DNA from: Corylus avellana
Lineage: Eukaryota > Streptophyta > Magnoliopsida > Fagales > Betulaceae
Assembly (NCBI RefSeq): GCF_901000735.1
Contig: NC_081550.1
Coordinates: 3,554,669 to 3,618,668 of the forward strand
Direction of reading: 5' to 3'
DNA: 64,000 nt
Made by a program: the position numbers and the translations under genes. The notes beneath the pieces were generated by a model. It saw only the letters and a list, made by a program, of their open reading frames with translations. It had not been told where the DNA came from and did no database searches. Positions 22,875 through 33,256 of this stretch are shown one piece after another. Numbering within the stretch: the first letter of the stretch is position 1; each line of letters starts with the position of its first letter.

Positions 22875-22896
22875 GTCGTTGTAGTATAGTGGTAAG
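22875..22896 (+). tRNA. tRNA-Asp 5' fragment (not a functional tRNA)
   Basis: GTCGTTGTAGTATAGTGGTA plus AG is the 5' part (acceptor strand, D-arm) of plant cytosolic tRNA-Asp. The match stops after the D-arm; no anticodon arm, T-arm or matching 3' acceptor strand follows. It is a truncated copy or the head of a SINE. Confidence 0.55.
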
Positions 22897-23427
22897 ATTG
22901 CAAAACCCACTTGGGTTTCTATAACAATACTCCACCATTAACTATAAAATGCAAAAATTAGTACAAATACAGTATGATAATGCTTAGTTTAAAAAAATAA
23001 AATTGCACATTTGATCTATTATCAAGGACACGAAGGGGATAATGGGGTGACATTTAGTATTACTCAAAGAAGGACTATATTTACCTGCTTCACTATAGAT
23101 AGGGGTGAGGAGTTTGCAGAAGCAACGGTTGAGGCAAAAAATGGAGGTCTCGTAGCTCTAGGAGCATAATAAGCCTAATCAGGAAACACTTATTATTCAT
23201 AGCGAAAAAAATTCATAAATTCAATATATATATATATATAATTAAAAAAATTAAAATTCAAAAAAACTGAAGCATATTATCATCACAAACCTACATAGAG
23301 CTCGACCAATCAGGATAATGTGTTGTTGGTATTTCCTGTAGATACAATCAGACAAATGCGAATGCTTTACAACACACAAAAAAATAAATAATTAAAAATT
23401 AAAAATTAAAATTAAAAGGAAGGCGAA
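22897..23427. other. Gene-free spacer
   Basis: No gene supported. AT-rich, with a TA run at about 23225-23240. Confidence 0.4.
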
Positions 23428-23870
23428 AATACTAGTAATGACAGTTTGATGATCAATTCAACTTTGTTTAGCGGAATTTAGACTTTATTGAAAGTGAGCT
23501 TCCCAAAAAGAGGCAAAAGTTACAACTAGTCTCAAATGAAATTCAAAACCAAGACTTACGGGTGATAAATAAAGCATAGAGAAAATAGGTCGCGCAGAAT
23601 AAAGATAAGTTTAACTAATAGTTACTTAAAAAGATTTAGAGCAATTGACATTTAGAACTTGCTCAAGGATCATGATTCCTACCATTGCCTTTATAAGAGG
23701 CCTTCGATGGAACTTGTATGTCTAAACAGGTATTTGGACAATCCAAACACCTGTTCATGCAAATGAACTCCATCTGATGCCTCTCATAATTATAGGAGAT
23801 CTCTTGCAATTCCCTGCTCAATTCAACTCAACTATGAAGTTGGTTCCAAAAACCAATTTTGTACATAATG
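23428..23870. repeat. Left arm of the inverted repeats enclosing the PPR gene
   Basis: The reverse complement of this segment matches about 28260-28680: GACAGTTTGATGATCAATTC, TTTATTGAAAGTGAGC, TAAGAGGCCTTCGATGG and TTTGGACAATC each have counterparts there in reversed order. Identity is moderate, with indels. Confidence 0.75.
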
Positions 23871-23937
23871 AGACATAAATCTCTCTCAACTAAGCCGCCC
23901 AATCATATGTGACATAATTTATCAAGAGGAATGCTAA

Positions 23938-24083
23938 GCTTACAAACACATTTTACAAAAAAAATTTACAAACTAATGTGACACAACATGATTGGATATA
24001 AGATAAATTCAAATTTTGAAAAACTCAATCATATCGTGCCATATTAGTTTATAAAATTTTTTTTGTAAAATGTATTTGTAAGC
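23938..24083. mobile_element. 146-bp hairpin MITE downstream of the PPR gene
   Basis: GCTTACAAACACATTTTACA at the left pairs with TGTAAAATGTATTTGTAAGC at the right. Pairing continues inward (TTTACAAACTAATGTGACAC / GTGCCATATTAGTTTATAAA), so nearly the whole element is an inverted repeat. Confidence 0.8.
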
Positions 24084-24559
24084 CTAACATTTTCCATTTA
24101 TCAATAACCTTGTAAACGTTGTTTGTTTGTGGCTTCTAATTTTTTGTACTTATATTCTTCATTAATACTGGCTGCAGCTTCCATACATTGCCTGTCGCTG
24201 TCAAAGTCAAATTCTTGTCATTTATTTAGACAATTCTTCAGTCCATACAAAAACCGCACGAAACAATGAAGGCATGTCATTGAAAGGTAAAATTTGCTTA
24301 AAACAATATTGTTAAACAATGTGAAAGCCTTTGATTTTGTACTTAATCAATGCAGAATGAAACCTACAACCACTTTCAGATAAAAAGATAATAATTGATA
24401 ATAACAGTCATTTCCTGATCTCAGTATGGTTGCATAGCCTTGTTTAATTTTAAAAAAGAGACTCATATATAGTAGAAAGAAAACTACTGGAGAAAAACAC
24501 CTTACAGTTCCATTTTGTTTTTCAGTTCCTTTTTACAAATACAAAGCCAGTGACTGAGG

Positions 24560-27079
24560 CTACATTGCCCTCCCTGAAATGAGAGGCTTGGGAGGGGACA
24601 GAGATCTAATTTCAGGTGCAGAACTGGGGAAAAGAGTGTTCAGCTTGTGCATGAGGATATCAGAGCTTGAAGGAATCTCATTTAGAAGAAATTGTTGAAC
24701 AATTGGCTTCTTAAACCACTCCATGACAGAATCTCCAGGGGCCCTTAAAACCACCTTACTAACCTCAAAAGGAGATTCTACTGAGCTCAATATCTGTGCA
24801 ACCACAATCTTCAAGGTAGGTCCTGTAACCAATTTAATGCGTCTTGGGACAACACCATAATACAACATGCGCTTTCTGAATCTATGGAGGGTGTGCACAA
24901 CTGCTACAAGAGCAGCTCCAACCGACAAGTTTCTAACATCAAGGGACCAAGCAATATGCTGATCAAAGACTATTGCCTTTGGGAAAAGCTTATTCTCATA
25001 GGCAACTTTCCAAACACATCGGGCTCGGTTTATCTGACCCATAAGAACGAGATAGTTAAGAAGAACATTGACATAGTACCTCGCAGCCCCCTCTTCCAAC
25101 TCATAATCAATGCTCTGAAAGAATTCCCTCACAAAAGATAAAACTGGTTGTTTCCTCTGTTCTGGGCCTGTAAAGAGTCCACACATGAAAGAGTGTGCCT
25201 TATGTTTTGTAGCACTAAGGATAGACATCAAATGCTTCTCATTCTCCTCTTCCTGGCATCTCACAAGATGAGCTAAAATGGATGTGTATAGTATGAGATC
25301 AACTTTTGCAGCAGCATTCACATATGTTTCAAGGAGAGGCTTGGCTGACTCAAACAAACCATTCTTCATACATGACTCAAACAATTGTCTTATGATAAAA
25401 TTATTTGTTCTAATACCTGATGAACCCATGAAGCGTAGCCACCTCAAAGCAAGATCAACAGAACCATCCTTGATATACACCATTAAAACATCACTAGCAC
25501 TCACATCAACAGAAAACCCCATGGCCTTCATTTCGAGTAAAATTTTGGCAGCCACATCCACAAGCTTCTTGTTGGCCAGGAGAGTCAAAAGGGCAGTATA
25601 AGTACTTAGACCTGGTCTCAAACCTGCATTTGTCATTGAGTTATAAAGCTTCATGGCAGAATCTACTTGTCCAGAGGCAGAATGCATTTCCAAGAGACAA
25701 GAATATGTAGATGGGGTGGGTAGAAATCCAGCCTTCTCCATATCTGTAAAGGCAGACATCGCAATATCAAGCTTCCCCGATTTGGCATGTGATTCAACAA
25801 TCAACGTGTACAACCCAAAGTTAGGCCTGAAGCCTGCTTTCTTCATCTCATCCCAAAGCCTAAGAGCAGCATCTAACTTCCCGGCCTTCACATATGACTC
25901 AATCAAAGAAACATACATGGTAACAGATGGTCGGTGCCCATAACCCTGCATTTCCATGTACACCTTCATTGAGGTGTCCAACCTCCCAGCTTTCCCCATT
26001 GAATCAACGAGGGAAGAGAAGATGTTAAACCCAGGCCGGAAATTCCTCTCTTTCATCTCTTGGAAGAGCCTGAAAGCAGCATCAAGGCGGCCTGATTTTG
26101 CCAAACTTGGTATCATCAACTCATAGGTTGACCCATCCAACAAACATCCCGCTGCTTCCATGCTTCCATATATCTCAAACGCCTTATAAGGCAAACCCTT
26201 ATTCAAAAACAGCGTAATAAGAGAGTTATATGTCTGAGGATCAATTTTACAACCCGAATCTTGAATCTTCTTAAAACAACAAAATGAAACCTCCAATTTC
26301 TCAGCTTTAGCCAAATACTGGATTACCCGATTATATGCACCAAAGGAGAAAATCCCATTATTACTGGAATCATGAACCATTTCGTCAAACAATGATTGGA
26401 TCCCATCGAAATCCCTATTTTGGTTTAACCCATCAAACAGCAACACGTAACACTCATCACTTGGTGAATACCATGACTGCGTCTTAGCCCATCGAAACAA
26501 GCTCAAGGACATCTCGCTATCCTTAATGACCTTGAAGGCTTGGATAATGTGAGTCATATTTGGTACAAATTGGAGTTTGTCCAGCTGGGTCTCCAACTCT
26601 GGCCCCCATTTCCACCTCTTCACAACCTCAACAATCTTTGCAACCGCCGAGGCATTCAAAAATGGCTTCTTTAGCCCACCCACCATCACATGGTCATCAA
26701 GCCCTGGCTCAACTGACCGTATACCTTTACCACTGTAAATAACACTCCCTGATTCATCTAAATACTCTATCTCCTCAGTCCACTCACCAGACCCACCATC
26801 ACTGGTCCTCTCGGAGCAGTAATTCCTGCTAAAACTAGGTTTAAAAACATGGTCTATAACAGAGTTCGCGTCATTTGGTCCAGAAAGTTTGTGGGGAATT
26901 AAACTGAAACCCAATGTAGAGCTCAAAAATCTGAAACTTTTGCAATGGCTATTCAGTTTAATTGTGCAAAGGTTAGGGTTTGTTGAACTGAAAGAGTGAA
27001 ATGAAGAACTACAGCTAGAACTAGGGTTTTTGGTGAGTGAGTAGAGATTTCTACGGCACAATTTCCTACAACGAATCAT
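24560..27079 (-). CDS. Mitochondrial PPR-SMR protein, EMB2217 (At1g79490)-like
   Basis: Intronless 839-codon gene, close in size to Arabidopsis At1g79490/EMB2217. The N-terminus is rich in R, S and K with few acidic residues, as in a mitochondrial presequence. About eleven P-type pentatricopeptide repeats follow between residues about 200 and 590 (for example TYNSLITLFLNKGLPYKAFE and LYTLIVESHAKSGKLDIAMS), each about 35 residues and predicted to bind single-stranded organelle RNA base by base. The C-terminal part (about 710-800; LDVRNLSVGAALVAVVHTLH ... VTGPTLK) resembles an SMR domain but lacks the HGxG-type motif of active SMR nucleases. The EMB2217 group is needed for embryo development in Arabidopsis (recalled). 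The frame is open throughout and start context is good. The gene is flanked by inverted repeats. Confidence 0.88.
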   Translation of the reverse strand: MIRCRKLCRRNLYSLTKNPSSSCSSSFHSFSSTNPNLCTIKLNSHCKSFRFLSSTLGFSLIPHKLSGPNDANSVIDHVFKPSFSRNYCSERTSDGGSGEWTEEIEYLDESGSVIYSGKGIRSVEPGLDDHVMVGGLKKPFLNASAVAKIVEVVKRWKWGPELETQLDKLQFVPNMTHIIQAFKVIKDSEMSLSLFRWAKTQSWYSPSDECYVLLFDGLNQNRDFDGIQSLFDEMVHDSSNNGIFSFGAYNRVIQYLAKAEKLEVSFCCFKKIQDSGCKIDPQTYNSLITLFLNKGLPYKAFEIYGSMEAAGCLLDGSTYELMIPSLAKSGRLDAAFRLFQEMKERNFRPGFNIFSSLVDSMGKAGRLDTSMKVYMEMQGYGHRPSVTMYVSLIESYVKAGKLDAALRLWDEMKKAGFRPNFGLYTLIVESHAKSGKLDIAMSAFTDMEKAGFLPTPSTYSCLLEMHSASGQVDSAMKLYNSMTNAGLRPGLSTYTALLTLLANKKLVDVAAKILLEMKAMGFSVDVSASDVLMVYIKDGSVDLALRWLRFMGSSGIRTNNFIIRQLFESCMKNGLFESAKPLLETYVNAAAKVDLILYTSILAHLVRCQEEENEKHLMSILSATKHKAHSFMCGLFTGPEQRKQPVLSFVREFFQSIDYELEEGAARYYVNVLLNYLVLMGQINRARCVWKVAYENKLFPKAIVFDQHIAWSLDVRNLSVGAALVAVVHTLHRFRKRMLYYGVVPRRIKLVTGPTLKIVVAQILSSVESPFEVSKVVLRAPGDSVMEWFKKPIVQQFLLNEIPSSSDILMHKLNTLFPSSAPEIRSLSPPKPLISGRAM

Positions 27080-27572
27080 TTGTAATGACCACCACTGTAA
27101 GGAGCGGAGCGAGGTGTTACGATCCTAACTATCCCACGTCGCTTCACTCTTGGGAGTTGGGGCTGTGAGGATCGATTAAGGTAGGCAAGTTACCTGTGCA
27201 AAGGTCGTGCTCACGGTGGTGTTGGGCGTTGGTGACGATCTGGGTGCTGCGGTGTTGCTCCGGTGGTTTTTTTTCTCTAGTGTCTGGTGGTGAAGTGAGG
27301 AGTGCGGCGGTGTGCAGCCGTGGGAAGCAGCCGTTGGCACTGCAATTCCGTTGTGCTATTTTGTGAATCGTGCGTTTGGGTTAATTCGTTGAAGAAGCGG
27401 CCAGTTTGGTTGCAGCGTTTGTCAGTAGTTCTTATTCCAGTTTACAGATACCTTATTGCCGTACAGGTACTCTCTTATTCCGTTTAATGCTCCACCTACA
27501 GGTTACACACAATCTCTCACTTTTACATGCTCATTTCTCCACACTTATAGGTGACTTTAAAATTATCATTAA
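27080..27572. promoter_or_regulatory. 5' flank of the PPR gene
   Basis: GC-richer than its surroundings (about 27080-27330), as expected for the 5' UTR/core promoter of the minus-strand PPR gene. No clear TATA box was identified, and no gene in the other direction is supported. Confidence 0.35.
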
Positions 27573-28260
27573 ATTAAATCTAATAAAGACTTATCACAAA
27601 TTCAATGATAATTTTTAAAGCCATTTATAAGTAAAAGAAAATTAGTGTGAAGAAATGAGAGTTTGTACAACCTTTATCTTTCGTTTTTTGTATAAGAATT
27701 ATGTTTGTTCTGTAGCAGGAATAGATAGCCCTTATTCTAGTTTATTGTATTCAGAGTATTCACAAAAAAAAAAAAAAAAAAAATTGTATGCCCTACATAC
27801 GCCATGATGATTTGAGAATTCAACTCAACTTTAAGTTTCAGCGAAAGCCTCTCATAATTACAGGAGATTCTACATAAGGTTGTCTATGCACAAATTCATT
27901 TTCTGGAAACCATTTTACGTTGAAGTAAATAGAGCCTAAATCTAATAAAAACTTATCACAAATTCAATGATAATTTTTAAAGCCATTTATAAGTGTGAGA
28001 AAATTAGTGTGAAGAAGTGAGAGTTTGTACAACATTTCTCTTCCGTTTTTGGTATAAGAATTGTGTTTATTTTGTAGTAGGAATAGATAGCCCTTATTCT
28101 AGTTTATCGTATTCAGAGTATTCACCAAAAAAGAACAGAAAAATTGTATGCCCTACATACACCATGATGATTTGAGAATTTAATTCAATTTTAATTTTTA
28201 AGTTTCACCAAAAGCCTGTCATAATTACTGGAGATTCTACGTAAGGTTGTCTATACACAA
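27573..28260. repeat. Tandem duplication of an approximately 360-bp unit
   Basis: Unit 1 (about 27573-27905) and unit 2 (about 27934-28262) share AACTTATCACAAATTCAATG, GGAATAGATAGCCCTTATTC and ATTGTATGCCCTACATAC at a 361-bp offset. Non-coding. Confidence 0.85.
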
Positions 28261-28680
28261 ATTGCAGAAAATCTCTTGTAATTATGAGAGGCCTTTGATA
28301 GAGAGTCCATTTGCATGAATAAATGTTCTGATTGTCCATGATTGTCCAAATATATGATTGGATGGGTAAATTCTATTGAGGGCCTCTTACAAAGACAATG
28401 GTAGAAAACCCAATTTTATTTTTTTGGTAAAAGAAACCCAATCCTTGATTAAGTTAGAATGTCAATTGTTCAAAATCCTTTTAAATAAGTATTGGTTGAC
28501 TAACTTGACTTATCTTTATGCTGGCTCATTTTCTGTTTGCCTTATTTATCACCCATAAGGCCTAGTTTTGAATTCATTTGAGGCCAGTTATAACTTTGGC
28601 CTCTTTTTTAGGGGCTCACTTTCAATAAAATTCAAATTGGGCTAACCAAAGTTGAATCCGTCATCAAACTATCCTTACTA
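28260..28680. repeat. Right arm of the inverted repeats enclosing the PPR gene
   Basis: Inverted counterpart of 23428-23870 (for example GGCCTCTTACAAAGACAATG and GGGGCTCACTTTCAATAAA). Together the arms bracket a block of about 4.4 kb that contains the PPR gene. Confidence 0.75.
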
Positions 28681-29845
28681 GTAGAAACGGGTAATTTTTT
28701 ATAAATTTTATATGAGTAATGATATATTTCACACCGGCGTGAATGAACAATAATCATGGCAGGCATGCCACATCACTTGGTGATTTTAAGAACAAGCTTT
28801 AAGATTTTTCTTCCTCAACTCTCTTATAAGCTAGACATTGCTAGTAAATGCTGAAGGAAGGGTGCGACTTATGCCCTTAGCGTAAAGACTTCATATTATA
28901 ATGCTACAAACATATAGTTTTGCTTGATCAACACTTTTTCTTTTTCTTTTTTCTTTTTTTCCTTTTCAGAACAAACAACCCAAAACTTTTACTTCACAAA
29001 GTACACATAATTACTTTCACCTTTACTGCACATCTTTTCAAACAAAAACAAAAGGCACCCTCTAAAAGCATTAACGAACGAAGCCTAATCTATAAGAAGT
29101 TAATCTGCAAACCAAGACATCAATTATAAAGTTAGTACCTACAAATATATATATAAAGTTAGTGCGTACACTGATTTAAGGATTAATTTATTTAACCCCC
29201 GCACATAATTCAAACCAAAAGCTCTTATCATTTTTCACCATGAATGTCTGGTTTGCACACAATAGAAGACTGACACTGTTTCAATGGGATTTCAAGACAA
29301 CTGCTCAGCATAAAACCCAGATCTCCTCCGTCTAAATATATTCAATTGTTACACTGTAATCAAACTATTCAAGGTGTCACACAAAGGGGGAAATACGAAA
29401 TACAGTAAAATGAATTGACTGAAAAAAAATAATAATAATAATAAAGAGAGTTCTCAGGGAAGTCTAGGAGGCAATGGCATAAATTAAGAACAGAGACTCT
29501 CTACTGGTCTTAAGAATACACAAGAAAAGGGTAATAAGCACATCTCTATTCCTCTTATCTTCCTTTCCTCCTCTCTAATATTTCACTTCTTTTATCTTTG
29601 ATGACGAGTAAACAAAAGGAGTGTAAGAAATTATAAAATAATCAACCAATTAACTAGATTGTTAACTAGATTGAACAAATCTTAGAGCCCTAGCATTGGT
29701 TTCCCTATATTTCTATCCAAATTTTGAGAACCATGTTACTTTTTGCTTTTCTTTTCAAATGCATTCTACATAATACTATCTATTATTTTCCTATATATCA
29801 TTTAAATATTCTTTCTCTATGATCATCCATCCTGACTTTTGTGGT
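28681..29845. other. Gene-free spacer
   Basis: No gene supported. Short (AAT)n near 29430-29443 and a T-rich run near 28930-28960. Confidence 0.4.
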
Positions 29846-29849
29846 GTCT

Positions 29850-30109
29850 TTGAAGGGAGAGAATAATAGATGTTATGAGGACCGCGAGAGAATGGTGGTG
29901 GAACTAAGAATGGTGGTGGAACTAATGTCTTTCTTTTTCAAAACTCTTTTCCATTGGACAATTGCTCTAGATCTTACTATGCTTAGTTTTCATGATTTTC
30001 TTAACCTTCTTTCTCTCTCTAGTTAGGTGTTTTTCTTGTATACATCATGCATACTTGAGTATGTACTTTTCAATAATATCTTGTCTACTCACAAAAAAAA
30101 AAAAAAAAA
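29850..30109 (+). mobile_element. 5'-truncated LINE (3' end with poly-A tail)
   Basis: The plus strand ends a LINE ORF2: FFFKTLFHWTIALDLTMLSF followed by the stop at about 30024. A short 3' UTR and a poly-A tail at about 30093-30109 follow. The tail abuts the minus-strand gene fragment, which the insertion appears to have cut. Confidence 0.65.
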
Positions 30110-30595
30110 TCATTAACCTCAGCATCTTCCTTCACCACCTTCGCCTCATCCCTCTACGACTCCCTAGCCATTGTTCTAATCTCTTCAAGTTTTCTCGCCA
30201 ATTCGTCTTGCACATATCCAATTTCATTTTCACTCAACAAGAATTCCCCATTATTGTTTTCACCAATACCCAAATCCCAATTATCCAAATTCCTTTCTTT
30301 TCTCTTAGAATTGGCATCTCCCAGTACCCAAACAGCACAGAATGTTTGAAACACAAAGATTCCAACCAAATATGCACCGTATTTTAGGACAGACCTAGCC
30401 GAAAATTTACTGACAACGCCATCAAATTCCACCGATGTCTTAAAGACTCGAAATTCCTCAACTTTATTGGCGGCACAGGTTTCACTAGAGATTTCGTTGG
30501 TTGGAGACTCGGAATTGAGGTGGGGTTCAAGAGGGGTTTCAGTTTCGGGGGATACAATGGGAATTAAGGGGTCTGATATGCATTAATGGAAGGTG
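30110..30595 (-). pseudogene. Fragment of a single-pass membrane protein gene of unknown function
   Basis: The minus strand has one exon-like frame from about 30584 (after an acceptor-like ATATCAG) to a TAG at 30154-30156. An acidic, Ser/Pro-rich segment is followed by SARSVLKYGAYLVGIFVFQT, a hydrophobic helix of about 20 residues, and then a charged coil (ELARKLEEIRTMARES). Coding-like charged sequence continues for about 15 codons past the TAG before running into the poly-T complement of the LINE tail. No start exon is found upstream. The fragment probably derives from a plant-specific organellar or membrane protein, but I do not recognise the family. It is cut by a LINE on its 3' side, with another LINE on its 5' side. 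Confidence 0.55.
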
Positions 30596-30714
30596 TGAGG
30601 GACAAGAGGGCTGCAAAATGCACACCCACCAAAAAGTCATAATTTGGGTCACATTCTCCTGTGTTTTGAGGCAAACTCGTAATTGAAGGTCAAACTCCAA
30701 AAATATGAGTTAGT

Positions 30715-32225
30715 CACTGTAGGGGATGTTCCACATAAAGAGGAGCTGGCCAGTATTGTCAGTTGTAGCATCTTGGGTCTTCCTCTAGGTGCTCCTTTAA
30801 ATCAAAAGCCCTTTGGGACGGGGTAGTCGAGAAAATGCAAAAAAGGTTGGCTAGTTGGAAGAAGATCTACTTGTCTAAGGAAGGGCATCTTACTCTCATT
30901 AAGAGTACGCTATACAATCTTCCTACATGTTTCTCATCCTTCTTCCAAGATTACCAGCAGGCATAACTAGGAGATTGGAGGGCCTTTAGAGAGATTTTAT
31001 TTGGAATGGTCTAGGCGGTGGGAGCCTAAAATGCACCTAGTGAATTGGAAGACTATTTGCTCCCTAGTCCCTAGAGGGGGTTGGCTGTAAAAAATTTCAT
31101 GATGTTCAACAAAGCTCTCCTTGGTAAATGGCTTTGCAGATTTGGGCAAGAGGAAATATCTTTATGAAGACAGGTGATTGCTATAGAGCACAAGATCCCA
31201 AGAGGTGGTGGTTGGTGTTCAGAACCAGGAGAACCTTACGGGGTGAGTCTTTGGAGGAATATTAGAAACAGTTGGGGATCTTTTTCCAATTTTGTATCTT
31301 GCAAGGTTGGGGACAGTTCCCGCATTCACTTCTGGCATGACCTGTGGGGCGGAAAATAGGCTCTTACGTACTCATTTTCAGAATTTTATTCTATAGCCCT
31401 TAACAAAGAGGCCTTAGTGTCAGACTACTTGGACCTTTCCAGTTCTCTAATCCATTGGAATCCAAGCTTCATCAGGGGGGAAATTAGAATCTCTCGACTC
31501 ATTTCTCAATCTATTGTACTCCTCGAAAACTCATCCAAGAGAAGTGGATAGTATGTCGTGGACACCAGCTAGCAGCCACGGTGTCATAGTTAAGAGCTAT
31601 TATAAAATGTTACAGTCAGGTAAGCATTGTTCATTCCCCTGAAAAAGTATTTGGAAGGTTAAGGCCCCTCCTCGCATTTCTTTCTTCTTATGGACAATAA
31701 CAAAGGGAAGAATCTTCATGGCGAATAACCTTAGAGGGCAGGCTTTCTCTCTAGCTAACTGGTGTTATCTATGCAAAAAGAATGAGGAAACTTCTAATCA
31801 CCTTCTCATCCATTGCGAGTATACTATTGATCTCTAGCACTTGGTTCTTAACATATTCGTGGTTTCTTGGGTGATGCCTAGTAACATCCTAGAGCTACTT
31901 CATCGCTGGAAATTTCAAGGGTGGGGACACCACAAAGAGGCAATCTGGAAAGTTATTCCTCCTTTCTTAATGTGGAGCATTTGGAAAGAAAAGCATGGGC
32001 GCCTCTAGGAGGAAAGTGTGTCCAATGTGCTTTCTCGAAAAATCCTCTTTTCTGAAATCTCTTTTGGATTGGGTTATTTTACATGTTCCTAATTTTGACT
32101 CAGTGAATTAGGTTGATCTTATTAGTTTTTTTAGATTGTAGAAGTCTATAGGCTGTTCGAATCTCTTATATACTTTTTGTGTACAAGGGCTTTGCCCTTG
32201 TCTTTCAATAATAACAAAAAAGAAT
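30715..32225 (+). pseudogene. LINE ORF2 relic: end of reverse transcriptase and zinc-binding region
   Basis: Broken plus-strand frames follow the order of a plant L1-type ORF2: LGLPLGAP and KMQKRLASWKKIYLSKEG (RT C-terminus), FMMFNKALLGKW, GVSLWRNIRNSW, VGDSSRIHFWHDLWGGK, then the zinc-binding region PPRISFFLWTITKGRI ... CYLCKKNEETSNHLLIHCEY. Numerous stops and frameshifts make it non-functional. It ends in TTCAATAATAACAAAAAA followed by an (ATT)n run at about 32223-32241. Confidence 0.85.
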
Positions 32226-32241
32226 TATTATTATTATTATT

Positions 32242-32884
32242 CATCAAAAAAATGCTAGTGACCTTACAAACTTATAATACCAAACAATGAACAACCAAAT
32301 AACAAGTCACAACAAAGACTGCAATGATTATATCCATCCAAAAACATAAAAACCCTAACAACTTAAATACCGTATTGATTACTCCGGAAACAAGGTTTCC
32401 AGACTGTAACTAACTAACATAGTACCAAAGAAATCCTAAAAATTAATCACACAAATTGCACCAAACAATTCAATCAAAGGATTGATACTAACAAGTAACA
32501 ACTTTGTGCATAGCAAGTTCTCCATATTCAACCACGAAAACTTCAAAAAGTATTCAGAAGAAAAAATTATATGATTCATCTAATCGCCGCATTCGGTTCC
32601 ACCACATAACTCTGCGACTAGAATTTCCCTAATTTGAGTTAAAAATAGGAAAAGAAAAATTAGAAGTAATAAATTTAAAATTTATCACGGCCATCGCATC
32701 CAATCAATTCCACGTATCGCACAAAAATCAGAGAAACCAAGAGAAAAATAACAGCTAAAAAGGATCATTGTCATATAATCTAATCAGACTCAAACGTCAG
32801 ATAAATCGTATACATACAGAAACAAACCCTAGATTTAGAAAAACCAAAGACGACGTCGCTTTGAGACATTCATGGTCTAGTCTA
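32242..32884. other. 3' flank of the SF3B6 gene
   Basis: No gene supported. AT-rich sequence that includes the minus-strand 3' UTR of SF3B6. Confidence 0.4.
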
Positions 32885-33256
32885 CTACTTATCTTTCGAG
32901 AGGCCGTACTTCTCCTGGAGCTTGGTGATCTCGTCCTCCTTCTTCTTGTGGTCGAACTTCTTGCTCATCTTGGCCTGCTGGTAGTAGAGCACGATGAGGT
33001 AGCGGTTGGCCACGTTGAAGCCGGAGAGGTGGTCGACAGCGGTCTTGGCGTCGTATATGTCCTCGTATACCACGAAGGCCGTGCCGCGCGTGTCCTTGCT
33101 CGTCCCCACCCGGATCTGCCGTATTGCCCCGTACTTCCCGAAGATGTCGTACATCTCCTCGCTCGATATGTTGAACGGCAGGTTCCGCACGTACAGCACA
33201 CGGTTCACCTCCGGCGGAAGCCGCGTGTTTGCCTTCCTCAGGCTGATTGTCGCCAT
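32885..33256 (-). CDS. SF3B6: Splicing factor 3B subunit 6 (SF3b14/p14)
   Basis: A single-exon frame of 123 residues, the usual full length of plant p14. It is an RNA-recognition-motif protein: RNP2 is VLYVRNLPF and RNP1 is RGTAFVVYE. It ends in the basic tail [20 protein letters not shown] that contacts SF3B1. In the U2 snRNP it lies at the branch-point adenosine and takes part in branch-site selection in the nucleus. The coding region is much more GC-rich (especially third positions) than the neighbouring DNA. The start follows a short 5' UTR. SF3B6 (At5g12190) and dihydropyrimidinase (At5g12200) are adjacent locus numbers in Arabidopsis as I recall, and the same pair occurs within 5 kb here with only the small NOI-type gene between. 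Confidence 0.95.
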   Translation of the reverse strand: MATISLRKANTRLPPEVNRVLYVRNLPFNISSEEMYDIFGKYGAIRQIRVGTSKDTRGTAFVVYEDIYDAKTAVDHLSGFNVANRYLIVLYYQQAKMSKKFDHKKKEDEITKLQEKYGLSKDK

